Below are positions 32,844 to 43,311 of a DNA stretch of 64,000 nt, in pieces. Source of the stretch: an uncultured Pseudomonadales bacterium (GTDB taxonomy: Bacteria > Pseudomonadota > Gammaproteobacteria > Pseudomonadales > Azotimanducaceae). The stretch is taken from positions 4,439,154 to 4,503,153 of the forward strand of contig OY282447.1 in assembly GCA_958296165.1 (NCBI GenBank). Reading direction: 5' to 3'. The notes beneath the pieces were generated by a model, which was not told the origin of the DNA, did no database searches, and worked only from the letters and a program-made list of their open reading frames with translations. Position numbers and translations under genes: made by a program. Every line of letters starts with the position of its first letter. Position 1 is the stretch's first letter.

Positions 32844-34131
32844 CGCAGTGCCGGGCGGCTATTCGGCCGCCGCTCTGGTCGTGCTCGTCGCGAGCGTGCT
32901 GACGGCATGTAGTGCCGAGGAACCAGCCGCGGCGCTGGCGCAACGCCACCTGATCGTCGATACGCACATCGACGCGCCCTATCGCCTGTACCGCCAACCC
33001 GCCAATCTTGCCGATGCAGCCGTCGATCGAGAGTTCGACCATCCACGCGCCCGCGAAGGCGGGCTGGACGTGGCGTTCATGTCCATCTACACGCCGGCCT
33101 CCGCAGCCGAGGCGGGCGAAGCGCGCCTGCTCGCGGATCGTTTGATCGACAGCATGGAGCAGTTGGCCGCAGAGCATCCCGCCAAGTTCGCAATTGCCGC
33201 CTGCACAGACGATGTGGCTCAACTTCGCGAGGCGGGAGTCGTCGCGCTCGCCCTCGGCATGGAGAACGGCAGTCCTTTGTTCGCGCCACCTACAACACCT
33301 ACGCCGACGACACCTACACCGACGACACGGACCGCCTCGGCCGATGAAACTATCGAAACCGAGGCCGTCGATCACTTCGTGGCACGCGGCATACGCTACG
33401 TCACGCTGGCGCACTCCAAGTCCAACGAGTACGCGGACTCCAGCTACGACGCCAACCAGCGCTGGCAGGGCTTGTCCGAAGCCGGGCGAACGTTGGTGGC
33501 CACGCTCAATCGCCGTGGCGTGATGATCGACATCTCGCATCTTTCCGACAAGGCGGCATGGCAGGTCATCGAACTGTCAGCCGCGCCGATCATCGCTTCG
33601 CACTCGTCCTTGCGCCACTTCATTCCGGGCTTCGAGCGCAACATGAGCGATGCAATGCTGCAGGCACTCGCCAAGCAAGGCGGAGTCCTGCAAGTGAACT
33701 TCGGCAGCGGCTTCGTATCGGGCGCCGCCCGCGCGGCGTCGGACGCATTCAGTGCCGCACTTGCCGAGCGCTTCGCCGACCAAACCCCGAACGCCGAAGC
33801 GCGCCGAACCTTCATGAACACCTATCAGGCGGCCCATCCCTACCCCTACGCCACCACAGATACCGTGCTCGACCACATCGACCGAGCCGTGCAACTCGCC
33901 GGCATAGACCATGTAGGCATCGGCTCGGACTTCGACGGCGTGGGCGACACCCTGCCAACCGGCTTGAAGGACGTCGGCGACTATCCGAACCTCGTCGCCG
34001 GCCTGCTGCAGCGCGGCTATGGGGAAGCGGACATCGCCAAGATACTGGGCCTGAATCTGATGCGGGTCTGGCGCATGGTGGAAGAACGCGCAGCCGAGCA
34101 CGGGCAGCAGCGAGCCTGCAACCACACCTAG
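32830..34131 (+). CDS. membrane dipeptidase (peptidase M19), predicted lipoprotein
   Basis: A 433-residue renal-dipeptidase-family protein. The N-terminus is a lipoprotein signal with lipobox LTAC (Cys about residue 27). Zinc-binding motifs are LIVDTHIDAPYRL, GMENGSP, MIDISHLSD, IIASHSSLR and HVGIGSDFDGVGD. It would split dipeptides, including D-containing ones, at the envelope. Between GMENGSP and the strand GIRYVTLAHSKSNEYADSSY lies a Thr/Pro repeat insert of about 25 residues that other members lack. The GTG at 32830 (or 32836) is the start; translation overlaps the upstream hydrolase gene. Confidence 0.85.
   Translation: MAVNSAVPGGYSAAALVVLVASVLTACSAEEPAAALAQRHLIVDTHIDAPYRLYRQPANLADAAVDREFDHPRAREGGLDVAFMSIYTPASAAEAGEARLLADRLIDSMEQLAAEHPAKFAIAACTDDVAQLREAGVVALALGMENGSPLFAPPTTPTPTTPTPTTRTASADETIETEAVDHFVARGIRYVTLAHSKSNEYADSSYDANQRWQGLSEAGRTLVATLNRRGVMIDISHLSDKAAWQVIELSAAPIIASHSSLRHFIPGFERNMSDAMLQALAKQGGVLQVNFGSGFVSGAARAASDAFSAALAERFADQTPNAEARRTFMNTYQAAHPYPYATTDTVLDHIDRAVQLAGIDHVGIGSDFDGVGDTLPTGLKDVGDYPNLVAGLLQRGYGEADIAKILGLNLMRVWRMVEERAAEHGQQRACNHT
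33295..33324 (+). repeat. 15-bp tandem repeat coding a Thr-Pro linker
   Basis: Two copies of ACACCTACRCCGACG with flanking partial units encode PTTPTPTTPTPTT inside the dipeptidase. The unit is in frame. Length changes here would not break the reading frame. Confidence 0.85.
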
Positions 34132-34155
34132 AGGGCGCTGGACGCGCCGGGTATT

Positions 34156-34180
34156 GCAGCCTAGGCTGCGCGCTCGCGCA
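34156..34180. terminator. overlapping inverted repeats after the dipeptidase gene
   Basis: A perfect 14-base palindrome, GCAGCCTAGGCTGC (34156-34169), overlaps a second perfect stem, TGCGCG-CT-CGCGCA (34167-34180). They lie 25 bases after the dipeptidase stop and before the rpsB promoter. There is no T-tract, so a Rho-aided or structural end is more likely than a classic intrinsic terminator. Confidence 0.4.
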
Positions 34181-34200
34181 GAGCATGGCCGCAGCGATTG

Positions 34201-34209
34201 TGCTATAAA
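34201..34209 (+). promoter_or_regulatory. extended -10 promoter for rpsB-tsf
   Basis: TGCTATAAA is an extended -10 element (TG-n-TATAAA). It leaves a leader of about 130 bases before rpsB, room for the S2 autoregulatory structure known in gammaproteobacteria, though I could not confirm that fold. Confidence 0.5.
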
Positions 34210-34345
34210 GCGCCCGGCCACGGCTTAGGCATTGGCGCAAAAAACAACGTCGCGCCGCCAAACGTCGTTGCGGGTGGCCGTCTTGCTAGCAGGGCGGCGG
34301 ATTCAACGACGCGGCACGACGACAACCCAACCCGGAGAACGCAAC

Positions 34346-35110
34346 ATGAGCAATCTTGGCATGCGTGAAATGCTGGCCGCCGGCGTGCATTTCGGCCACC
34401 AAACGCGCTTGTGGAGTCCGAAGATGGCGCCGTACATCTTCGGCGCCCGCAACAAAATCCACATCATCAACCTCGAAGCGACCGTGCCGGCTCTCGAAGC
34501 CGCTCTGGCCGAAGTGCGGCGCTTGGCGGCGCGGCGCAACAAGATCCTCTTTGTCGGCACCAAGCGCGCGGCCTCCAAGGTGATTCGCGAACAGGCCGAA
34601 CGGGTGGGCATGCCGTTCATCGATCAGCGCTGGCTGGGCGGTACCCTCACCAACTACAAGACCATCCGCCAGTCCATCCGTCGCTTGGCGGATCTCGAAA
34701 AGCAAGCCGAAGACGGCACGTTCGACAAGCTCACCAAGAAAGAAGCGCTGCAACGGCGCCGCGTCTGGGACAAGCTCGAACGCAGCCTCGGCGGCATCAA
34801 AGAGATGAGCGGTCTGCCGGATGCGCTGTTCGTGGTAGACGTGCATCACGAGCGCATTGCCGTCACGGAGGCGAACAGGCTCAGCATTCCGGTGATCGGC
34901 GTTGTCGACACCAACAGCGATCCGGCCGGCGTTGACTTCGTCATTCCAGGCAACGACGACGCCATCCGCTCGGTGCGGCTGTTCGTCACCGCCGTGGCCG
35001 ACGCGGTGGAAGAAGGCAGGACGCAGAGTGCCGGCGAAGTGACCATCGAAGAGTTCGAGCAGATCGACGCGGAGGTCGACGAAGAAAGCGCGCCGCAGCC
35101 GGCGCCATAG
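34346..35110 (+). CDS. rpsB: 30S ribosomal protein S2
   Basis: The 254-residue protein matches S2 throughout: [76 protein letters not shown] and [20 protein letters not shown]. An acidic C-terminal extension ends it. S2 joins the 30S subunit late and is needed for S1 binding. The ATG at 34346 follows CGGAGAAC at 34333. tsf follows after 33 bases, the normal order; an extended -10 element precedes the leader. Confidence 0.97.
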   Translation: MSNLGMREMLAAGVHFGHQTRLWSPKMAPYIFGARNKIHIINLEATVPALEAALAEVRRLAARRNKILFVGTKRAASKVIREQAERVGMPFIDQRWLGGTLTNYKTIRQSIRRLADLEKQAEDGTFDKLTKKEALQRRRVWDKLERSLGGIKEMSGLPDALFVVDVHHERIAVTEANRLSIPVIGVVDTNSDPAGVDFVIPGNDDAIRSVRLFVTAVADAVEEGRTQSAGEVTIEEFEQIDAEVDEESAPQPAP

Positions 35111-35143
35111 GCCATCGGTGCCACCTGCGGCCGGAGGACGAAC

Positions 35144-35995
35144 ATGAACGTGACGCTCATCAAAGAACTGCGCCAGCGCACGGGCGTCGGCTTCGGCGAC
35201 TGCAAGAGAGCGCTGGTGGAAGCCGATTGGGACTTGGACCGCGCGGTAGACATCGTGCGTCTGCAAAGCGGCGCCAAAGCGGAAAAGAAGGCCGACCGCA
35301 CCGCCGCCGAAGGGTTGCTGGGCTTGAAGGTGGACGGCGCCAAGGGCGCGATGGTGGAGATCAACATCGAGACCGATTTCGCCGCCCGCAATCCCAAGTT
35401 CGCTGCCTTCGTCGAACGCGCCGTAGACACCGCGCTGGCACATGGCGCCGAGGGCGTCGCCGCAGCGTTGGAAGCGGACCGCCAAGCATTGGTGCAGGAG
35501 GTGGGCGAGAACATCAACGTCCGCCGCGCGGTGCGCGTCGATGCGCCGGATGGCGGCAGCGTCGCCGCCTATCTGCACTTGGATCAGAAGAAGGGCGCAT
35601 TGGTGGCCGTTCGCGGCGGCGAGCCAGGCTTGGGCCACGACCTCGCCATGCACGTCACCGCCATGCGCCCACGTGTACTGTCGCCGCAAGACATGCCGGC
35701 AAGCGTAGTGGCCAAGGAGAGGGCTCTCTTTGCAGAGCAGACCGCTCAGGAACAGTCCGACCGGCCGAAGCCGCCGCAAATCGTCGAGCGCATCATCGAT
35801 GGCCGCGTACGCAAGTTCCTTGCCGAGTCGAGTTTGACGGAGCAGCCGTTCGTGAAGGACGCGGACGTCAAAGTGGGCAAGCTGCTCGCCAACGCGAAGG
35901 CCACTTGCACCGCCTTCGAGCGTTTCGAAGTGGGCGAAGGCATCGAACGGCGAGAGGAAGATTTCGCCGCCGAGGTGCGCAAGCAGCTATCCTAA
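35144..35995 (+). CDS. tsf: elongation factor Ts
   Basis: The 283-residue product has the UBA-like N-terminal domain (LIKELRQRTGVGFGDCKRAL) and the EF-Tu-contacting core (MVEINIETDFAARNPKFAAF). It then has the DLAMHVTAMRPRVLS segment and the C-terminal SLTEQPFVKDADVKVGKLL. It exchanges GDP for GTP on EF-Tu. The usual TDF(V/A)A(R/K)N motif is intact. An upstream CGGAGGACGAAC gives a good ribosome-binding site. The common downstream genes pyrH and frr are missing; a CoxG-like gene comes next. Confidence 0.96.
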   Translation: MNVTLIKELRQRTGVGFGDCKRALVEADWDLDRAVDIVRLQSGAKAEKKADRTAAEGLLGLKVDGAKGAMVEINIETDFAARNPKFAAFVERAVDTALAHGAEGVAAALEADRQALVQEVGENINVRRAVRVDAPDGGSVAAYLHLDQKKGALVAVRGGEPGLGHDLAMHVTAMRPRVLSPQDMPASVVAKERALFAEQTAQEQSDRPKPPQIVERIIDGRVRKFLAESSLTEQPFVKDADVKVGKLLANAKATCTAFERFEVGEGIERREEDFAAEVRKQLS

Positions 35996-36058
35996 GATGC
36001 GAGCCTAGGCAGCGAGACTCACGAGCTATCAGGCGCGCTCGCCGCAAGAGGCAATGCA

Positions 36059-36508
36059 TTGGAGCAAGCTGGCGAATACCGCATACCCGCAGTGCGCAAG
36101 GAGGTGTGGCGGGCGTTGAACGACCCAGCCGTATTGGCTCGCTGTCTGGACGGCTGCCGGTCCATGACGCCGGTCGGCCCGGATGAGTTCGAGGCCGACA
36201 TAGGCGCCAAGGTAGGGCCGGTGAAGGCAACCTTTGCCGCCGCCATCTCGCTGCGCGACGTCGTGCCGCTACACAGCTACCGCTTGCAGGTGCGCGTGAA
36301 GGGCGGCGCAGCAGGGTTCGCCAACGGCACTGCCGCGGTTCAGCTCAAGGAGGTAGACGGCGGCACGGCCACGATGCTGAACTATCGCATCGAAGGGGCC
36401 ATCGGTGGCAAGCTAGCGCAGATCGGCTCGCGGCTCGTGGAGGGCGCGGCGCGGAAAATGACAGCCCGCTTCTTTGAGCGCTTCGCGGCGGATTTCGCCA
36501 GCGCTTAG
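36059..36508 (+). CDS. coxG: CoxG-like SRPBCC protein
   Basis: A 149-residue member of the CoxG family (carbon monoxide dehydrogenase subunit G, START/SRPBCC fold). The N-terminus [20 protein letters not shown], then [25 protein letters not shown] and the C-terminal [19 protein letters not shown] are diagnostic. CoxG recruits or anchors the CO-dehydrogenase-type hydroxylase at the membrane. Its TTG start at 36059 is the only one that fits the family N-terminus. It leads a coxG-S-L-M order operon of molybdenum hydroxylase genes. Confidence 0.85.
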   Translation: MEQAGEYRIPAVRKEVWRALNDPAVLARCLDGCRSMTPVGPDEFEADIGAKVGPVKATFAAAISLRDVVPLHSYRLQVRVKGGAAGFANGTAAVQLKEVDGGTATMLNYRIEGAIGGKLAQIGSRLVEGAARKMTARFFERFAADFASA

Positions 36509-36561
36509 GGCAGCGGACAGGGACGCAGCGACACAACGACAAGCAACGGGGAGGCGACCAA

Positions 36562-37034
<473 letters not shown>

Positions 37035-37035
<1 letters not shown>

Positions 37036-39383
37036 TGGCCTCGCAAAACGGCATCGGCGCCGCTGTCAAGCGCAAGGAGGACGCCCGCTTCATCACCGGC
37101 ATGGGGCGCTACACGGACGACCTCGGCGCGCACGGGCAAACCTACGCAATGTTCGCCCGCTCGCCGCACGCGCGAGCGAAGATCGTCAACATAGACACCG
37201 CCGCCGCCGCAGCCACCGACGGCGTGGTGGCGGTATTCACGGGCGCCGACTTGAAGGCGGACGGCATCGGCGACCTGCCTTGCGGCTGGCTGGTGAAATC
37301 CAAAGACGGCAGCGACATGATCCAGCCTCCGCATCCGCCCATCGCCGTAGATGCGGTGAACTACGTCGGCGAACCCTTTGCGCTGGTGATCGGCGAAACC
37401 TTGGCAGCAGCGAAGAACGGCGCCGAAGCCCTCAGCGTGGACTTCGAGGAGCTGCCGGCCGTTGTGGACCTCGCCAGCGCGGCTCGCACGGCGCAGATTC
37501 ACGAGACCGTTCCAAACAACCAGTGCTACGACTGGGAGCTCGGCGACAAGGCCGCCACGGATGCCGCCTTCGAGAAAGCGCACCACGTCACCCGCATGGA
37601 CATCGTGAACAACCGCCTGATCCCGAATGCCATCGAGCCCCGCGCCGCGCTTGGCGAATACGACGCCGCGGCCGGCAGCCACACGTTGCACACCACGTCG
37701 CAGAACCCCCATCTGGAGCGCTTGGTGCTGGCCGCATTCGTGAACGTCGCGCCGGAAGCCAAGCTGCGCGTGATCTCGCCGGATGTCGGCGGCGGCTTCG
37801 GCTCCAAGATCTTCGTCTATGCGGAAGAGACGGCGGTGATTTGGGCTGCCGGAAAGACGCGCCGGCCGGTGAAGTGGACGGCGGAACGCAGCGAGTCCTT
37901 TCTTGCCGACGCGCACGGCCGCGACCATGTAACGCACGCCGAACTGGCCCTCGCCGAAGACGGCGAGTTCCTAGGGCTGCGCGTGCAGACCATCGCCAAC
38001 ATGGGCGCCTATCTCTCCACCTTCGCCTCGAGCGTGCCCACCTACCTCTACGGCACGCTGATGGCCGGCCAATACAAAACGCCAGCCATCTACGTGGAGG
38101 TGCAGTCGCTCTTCACCAACACCGCACCCGTGGACGCCTACCGCGGCGCCGGCCGTCCGGAGGCCACCTTCGTGGTGGAACGCTTGGTGGAAACCGCAGC
38201 TCGCGAGATCGGCATGGACGCGACCGACCTGCGCCGCCGCAACTTCATCCAGCCGACCGACTTTCCCTACGAAACGCCGGTGGCCCTCACCTACGACACG
38301 GGCGACTACGAAGCGAGCCTCGACAAGGCGCTCGCGCACGTCCACTACGCCGCCTTCGCGCAACGCCGGGACGCTTCCGAAGCTGCCGGCAAGAAGCGCG
38401 GCATCGGTTTCTCCTGCTATATCGAAGCGTGCGGCTTGGCGCCTTCGCAAGTGGCGATTTCCTTGGGCGCTGGCGTGGGCCTGTTCGAGGTGGGCGAAGT
38501 GCGCGTGGACGTCACCGGCTCCGTGACCGTGGTCACGGGCTCGCACAGCCACGGCCAAAGCCACGAGACCACGTTCGCGCAGATCATCTCGGAGAAGCTC
38601 GGCGTGCCGTTCGAGAACGTGACCGTGCTGCACGGCGACACCGGCCGTTCGGACTACGCCTTGGGCACCTACGGTTCCCGCTCGCTGGCCGTGGGCGGCT
38701 CCGCGATCGTCAAGGCGACGGACAAGATCATCGCCAAGGGCAAGAAGATCGCCGCCTATATGCTGGACGCGAACGCCGACGACGTGGAGTTCGAGGATGG
38801 CAGCTTCAACGTGACGGACTCCAACCAGTCTCTCACCTTCGCCGAAGTCGCCTTCGCGGCCTACGTGCCGGCCAAATATCCTCTGGACGAACTAGAGCCG
38901 GGCCTTTCGGAAAAAGCCTTCTACGACCCGCCCAACTTCACCTACCCGGCCGGCGCCCATGTTTGCGAAGTGGAAGTGGACCCGGAAACAGGCGTGGTGG
39001 AGGTAGTGCAATTCGTGGCCGTGGACGACTTCGGCAACATCGTGAACCCGATGGTCGTGGAAGGCCAAGTTCACGGTGGCTTGGCGCAGGGCATCGGGCA
39101 AGCCTTGCTCGAACACGGCGTATACGACGACACCGGCCAACTGCTCTCCGGCTCGTACATGGACTACACCATGCCGCGCGCCGACGACCTGCCGAGCTTC
39201 ACCGTGGATACCACCACAACGCCCTGCACCCACAACCCGCTCGGCGTGAAGGGCTGCGGCGAAGCCGGCGCGATCGGCTCCACCGCGGCGGTGATCAACG
39301 CCGTCACCGACGCCTTGGGGGTGGCCAGCATAGCCATGCCAGCGACGCCAGAGACCGTTTGGCGCACAGCGAGGGGGGAATAG
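37035..39383 (+). CDS. coxL: molybdopterin-binding large subunit, CODH form II type
   Basis: A 782-residue molybdenum hydroxylase large subunit. It starts [20 protein letters not shown] and carries [25 protein letters not shown], the active-site glutamate in [13 protein letters not shown] and a QG-rich cofactor-binding tail. The active-site loop near residue 367 reads AYRGAGR, the form II signature. True CO oxidisers (form I) have AYXCSFR with the Cys that binds Cu. CO oxidation is thus unlikely; an aldehyde, purine or aromatic carbon substrate is more probable. Confidence 0.92.
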
Positions 39384-39385
39384 CC

Positions 39386-40168
39386 ATGTACGCTTTCAAC
39401 TATCACAAGCCCGCCTCGCTCGAGGAAGCCGCCGAACTGATGGCGAACGCCGACGACGGCGCGTATCTCTCCGGCGGCATGACGCTGATTCCCACGCTGA
39501 AGCAACGGCTGGCCTCGCCCTCGGACGTGATCGACTTGAGCGGCATCGAGGGGCTCTCCGGCTTGAGTTTGGACGGCAATCGGCTGCACGTGGGGGCGAT
39601 GACGCGCCATGCGGACGTGGCGGCGAGCACTGCGATTCCGGCGTTGGCTGACTTGGCCGGACGGATCGGCGACGCCCATGTACGCAACCGAGGAACGCTG
39701 GGCGGTTCGATTGCGAACAGCGACCCAGCGGCGGACTACCCGGCCGCGGTGGCGGCGCTCGATGCGACCGTGCATACGAACAAGCGAAGCATTGCTGGCG
39801 GCGAGTTCTTCACCGGATTGTTCGAGACGGCGTTGGCAGAAGGCGAGATCGTCAAGTCCGTGGACTTTTGCGTGCCGGACAGCGCGGCCTACGAGAAGTT
39901 CCCCAACCCGGCTTCGCGGTATGCGGTAGTCGGCGTGATGGTTGCGCGCTGCGCGGATGCGGTTTGCGTCGGCGTGACGGGCGCAGGCGCTTGCGCGTTT
40001 CGAGCGACGGCGCTAGAGGAAGCGCTGTCGGCGGATTTCACACCGGGCGCAACGGATGGAGTGGCGATAGACGACGGCGACTTCAACGCCGATCTGCACG
40101 CTTCGGCGGAATACCGCGCACACCTGGTTGCAGTGCTCACCAAGCGTGCCGTGGCGCGGCTGATTTGA
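39386..40168 (+). CDS. coxM: FAD-binding medium subunit of the hydroxylase
   Basis: The 260-residue protein is of the CoxM family: [19 protein letters not shown], the FAD loop [16 protein letters not shown], then [20 protein letters not shown] for the second FAD contact. It accepts electrons from CoxS and passes them to the quinone pool. It starts three bases after coxL. It ends the coxGSLM set; no maturation genes coxDEF are in the window. Confidence 0.92.
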   Translation: MYAFNYHKPASLEEAAELMANADDGAYLSGGMTLIPTLKQRLASPSDVIDLSGIEGLSGLSLDGNRLHVGAMTRHADVAASTAIPALADLAGRIGDAHVRNRGTLGGSIANSDPAADYPAAVAALDATVHTNKRSIAGGEFFTGLFETALAEGEIVKSVDFCVPDSAAYEKFPNPASRYAVVGVMVARCADAVCVGVTGAGACAFRATALEEALSADFTPGATDGVAIDDGDFNADLHASAEYRAHLVAVLTKRAVARLI

Positions 40169-40315
40169 ACGACGAGTGCGTCTGTGGGCTGCCTTAGGCT
40201 ACGCCGGCGCACCTTCCAGCCATGCTGCCGGAACGTCGCTCTCCACGCGATCTTGTGTCAGATCGGCACCCTGCCGGCACGACCGCAGAATGCCGGATGA
40301 GCCAGTCCCGACGCG

Positions 40316-40645
40316 ATGCAATTCGACACTTGGCACACCGATGAACAGCTCCTAGCGGAGCTCGGCAGACGTCTGGCGCGCTGCCGGTTGGACATGGACG
40401 CCACCCAGGCCGCCCTCGCCTTTGAGGCCGGCATCTCCAAGCGCACGTTGGAGCGCATCGAAGCCGGCGCCTCCGTGCAGACCACGAGCCTGATCCGCGT
40501 ATTGCGGGCGTTGCGCCTCGTCGAGAACTTGGACGCCCTGGCGTCGCCACGAGGGGCGCAGGCCGCGGCAACGGCACTCGGCAAGCAACGCCAGCGCGCC
40601 CCCTCGACAAGACCTCCCGGCACTACCGAGCACGACGAACCATGA
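40316..40645 (+). CDS. HipB-like XRE-family regulator
   Basis: A 109-residue DNA-binding protein with a helix-turn-helix (TQAALAFEAGISKRTLERIE, about 35-55). It opens with FDTWHTDEQLLAELGRRLAR and contains the Leu-rich SLIRVLRALRLVENLDAL. These blocks are familiar from XRE proteins encoded just before hipA-like kinases, where they serve as antitoxin and repressor. Its stop overlaps a short ATG frame (ATGA) that looks like the beginning of hipA, but no toxin follows. It is therefore probably an orphan. Confidence 0.8.
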   Translation: MQFDTWHTDEQLLAELGRRLARCRLDMDATQAALAFEAGISKRTLERIEAGASVQTTSLIRVLRALRLVENLDALASPRGAQAAATALGKQRQRAPSTRPPGTTEHDEP

Positions 40646-40704
40646 CCACCGCCGTCGCTATCGTGCTTCTTTTGACCGCGCCTATGACCAACACGCGCAT
40701 CTAA
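40642..40704 (+). pseudogene. 20-codon stub of a hipA-like gene
   Basis: The frame starts in an ATGA overlap with the HipB-like gene and reads MTTAVAIVLLLTAPMTNTRI before TAA. HipA-like kinases paired with this regulator type often begin MTT-x-(A/V)-x-V-x-LW and use the same overlap. The rest of the kinase (about 430 residues) is gone; the acyl-CoA synthetase starts 31 bases on. Short and only weakly matched, so the call is tentative. Confidence 0.4.
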
Positions 40705-40735
40705 TCAGAAGCAACACGCACCACGAGAGGTGAAC

Positions 40736-42274
40736 ATGGAAAACAACATCGGCTGGTTGCTTGCGAAGCGTGCCTTCCTAACTCCCCACCGCGAGGCATT
40801 CGTCGGCGACGACGGCGAGCGGCTCACTTTCGAGGCGCTCAACGCGCACAGCAATCGAGCCGCCAACGCCTTCTTGGCGGCTGGCGTGCAGAAGGGCGAA
40901 CGTGTGGCGTTGCTCTTGATGAACAGCTCCGAGTTCGTCGAGGCGTACTTCGCGCTCGGCAAGATCGGCGCCGTGGCGGTGCCATTGAACTGGCGTCTGG
41001 TAGCCGACGAGCTGGAGTTCATCCTCAAAGACAGCGGCGCCACGCGGCTGATCTTCGACGACGACTTCGTGGAGACCGTGGCCGATCTGCACGCTCGCGG
41101 CGCTAGGACGGATGTCGTGGAGTGGCTGCAAGTGGCCAACGGCGAGAGCGCCTATTTCGCCAGCGACTACCGCGCCTTTCGAGATGCGGCCGATGCCACC
41201 GAGCCGGCCCTGCGCGCCAGCGACGACGACATGATGTACATCATGTACACCTCTGGCACCACCGGCTTGCCGAAAGGGGTGGTGCATACCCACAACACCT
41301 GCATTTGGGGCTGCATCACCATCGCCGCCTCTACCTATTACCTGCACGACGACCGTTTCCTGTCGCCCCTGCCGATGTTCCACGTCGGCGCCCTCACGCC
41401 GCTGACGCTGTGCGTCTATCGGGGCGTTACCAGCGTCGTCATGCGCAATTTCGACCCGCTAAGCGCTTGGCGGCTGATCGACGAGGAGAAGATCACCATC
41501 GGCCTAGCCGTGCCGGCGATGCTGAACTTCATGTTGCAAGTGCCGAATCTGGAACGCTTCGACTACTCGCGCTGGCGCTGGTGCATGACCGGCGCCGCCC
41601 CCGTGCCGGAATCGCTGATCGAGGCCTACGCCAAGATCGGCATCGAAGTGCATCAGGTGTACGGCCTCACCGAATCCTGCGGCCCGGCCACCTTGATAGA
41701 CGCCGACCACGCGCTCAGCCGCGTCGGTTCCGCCGGCAAAGCGTTCTTTCACACCGATGTGCGCATCGCGAAGTCGGACGGCAGCGACTGCGCCGCCAAC
41801 GAACCGGGCGAAGTGCTGGTGGCGGGGCCGCACATCATGCGCGAGTACTGGAACCGCCCGGACGCCAGCGCCGAGACCATCGTCGGCGGCTGGCTGCACA
41901 CCGGCGACGTGGCGCGCATGGACGAGGACGGCTTCATCTACATCGAAGACCGCATCAAGGACATGATCATCTCCGGCGGCGAGAACGTCTATCCGGCGGA
42001 GATCGAGAACGTGCTGCAGGCGCACCCCGGCATCGCCGAGGCCGGCGTGATCGGCCAGCCTAGCGAGAGGTGGGGCGAGTCGCCGTTCGCGGTGGTGGTG
42101 CGCAAGGACGACTCGCTCACGGAAGCGGGCGTCCTGGAGTTCTGCCGCGGCAAGCTGGCCGGCTATAAACAGCCGAAGGGCGTGGCTTTCATAGATTCGG
42201 TGCCGCGCAACCCCAGCGGCAAGATATTGAAGCGCCTGCTGCGCGAGCGATTCCCCGGCCCCGCGCCGGTATAG
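40736..42274 (+). CDS. acyl-CoA synthetase (AMP-dependent, class I adenylate-forming)
   Basis: The 512-residue enzyme has the P-loop YTSGTTGLPKGVVHTH, the AMP-binding VYGLTESCGP, GWLHTGDVARMDEDGFIYI with the ribose-binding Asp, the hinge DRIKDMIISGGENVYP, and the catalytic lysine in NPSGKILKRLLR. It activates a carboxylic acid to acyl-CoA through an acyl-AMP. Chain length or aromatic preference cannot be told. The ATG at 40736 follows GAGAGG; a GTG two codons earlier is possible. A phosphotransferase-like gene follows after 5 bases. Confidence 0.9.
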   Translation: MENNIGWLLAKRAFLTPHREAFVGDDGERLTFEALNAHSNRAANAFLAAGVQKGERVALLLMNSSEFVEAYFALGKIGAVAVPLNWRLVADELEFILKDSGATRLIFDDDFVETVADLHARGARTDVVEWLQVANGESAYFASDYRAFRDAADATEPALRASDDDMMYIMYTSGTTGLPKGVVHTHNTCIWGCITIAASTYYLHDDRFLSPLPMFHVGALTPLTLCVYRGVTSVVMRNFDPLSAWRLIDEEKITIGLAVPAMLNFMLQVPNLERFDYSRWRWCMTGAAPVPESLIEAYAKIGIEVHQVYGLTESCGPATLIDADHALSRVGSAGKAFFHTDVRIAKSDGSDCAANEPGEVLVAGPHIMREYWNRPDASAETIVGGWLHTGDVARMDEDGFIYIEDRIKDMIISGGENVYPAEIENVLQAHPGIAEAGVIGQPSERWGESPFAVVVRKDDSLTEAGVLEFCRGKLAGYKQPKGVAFIDSVPRNPSGKILKRLLRERFPGPAPV

Positions 42275-42279
42275 ACGCC

Positions 42280-43311
42280 ATGCGCGTTGAAGAACTCGCA
42301 GAGCGCCTAGGGCCCTTCTGCCGTGCCCAATACGACGCCTCGGCGCGTGTCTTCGACGTGTACGCCATGCCTGGTCATGCCGGTTTCTCCTACGGCTTTA
42401 GCGTGGAAGCGCGCGGCAGCGTGGAGTCGTGGTTCATCCGCCTGCCTCCGCCCAACGTCAACTGGCGTGGCACTGCCGACGTGCTGCGGCAAGTGGAAGT
42501 GCTCAATGCCTTGGACGGCACGGCCGTGCCGCACTGTTCGGTGCGCTGGTCCGGTGCCGATCTGGAGTGGTTCGGCTGCCCGTACTTCGTGGTGCCGAAG
42601 CTAGTCGGCGACGTGCTGCGGCTCGGTGCCGGCGAGTGGGCTGCGGCGCTCACGGACGAACAACGGCTCGACTTGGGCCGTGCAGCGATGCGGGCATTGG
42701 CCTGCGTCCACCAAGTCGATCCCGCCAAGGCGCCCTACCTCGGCGATCCGGTGCCCTTCGCGGACGACGTCGAGCGTTGGGATCGCTTCTACGAACGCGC
42801 CGCCGATCCAGAGTGTCTGGCTCGCGCGCCGGCATGTAGACGCCGTTTGTTGGAAACGCTGCCGAGCGATGCGCCGGTGGGCATCTTCCACGGCGACTTC
42901 CAAACCTCCAACCTGTTCTGCGCCACCGCTGGCGACAATGCCGGCGAGCTCTTGGCCGTGATCGACTGGGAGCTCACCGGCATCGGCGCAACGCTGAACG
43001 ACATCGGCTGGATATGCACTTTCAGCGACCGCGCCGCGTGGGCGAAGGGCAGCGGCGAGCGGGCCATGTTTCTAGACCCAGATACGTTGATGGCCCTCTA
43101 CATCCAAGCGCACGGCGAGCATTACGCCAACGATCCCCCTGCCCTGCCGGATTTGAACTGGTTCCGCGCTCTGGCAGCCTACAAGTTCGCCATCATCACC
43201 GGCTTCAATCTGAGCCTGCACCGGCGAGGCAAGCGCGTGGATCCGAGTTGGGAGGTCACCAAGCTGTCGATGGCGCCGCTGATCGACCGCGCCTTGGAAC
43301 TGCTCGGCTAG
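42280..43311 (+). CDS. aminoglycoside phosphotransferase-like kinase family protein
   Basis: The 343-residue product is an APH/choline-kinase-like protein with the catalytic loop FHGDFQTSNLF (H-x-D-x4-N) and the metal-binding VIDWELTGIG. Of the ACAD10-like group, it is often encoded beside acyl-CoA synthetases and dehydrogenases, where it may phosphorylate a hydroxy-acyl substrate. It starts 5 bases after the acyl-CoA synthetase and is probably co-transcribed. Its stop overlaps that of the convergent TPR gene. It is not a likely antibiotic-resistance gene. Confidence 0.82.
   Translation: MRVEELAERLGPFCRAQYDASARVFDVYAMPGHAGFSYGFSVEARGSVESWFIRLPPPNVNWRGTADVLRQVEVLNALDGTAVPHCSVRWSGADLEWFGCPYFVVPKLVGDVLRLGAGEWAAALTDEQRLDLGRAAMRALACVHQVDPAKAPYLGDPVPFADDVERWDRFYERAADPECLARAPACRRRLLETLPSDAPVGIFHGDFQTSNLFCATAGDNAGELLAVIDWELTGIGATLNDIGWICTFSDRAAWAKGSGERAMFLDPDTLMALYIQAHGEHYANDPPALPDLNWFRALAAYKFAIITGFNLSLHRRGKRVDPSWEVTKLSMAPLIDRALELLG

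Noticed and set aside
42280..43311. Aminoglycoside resistance kinase
   Set aside because: The fold is APH-like, but the neighbourhood with an acyl-CoA synthetase points to the ACAD10-like metabolic group.
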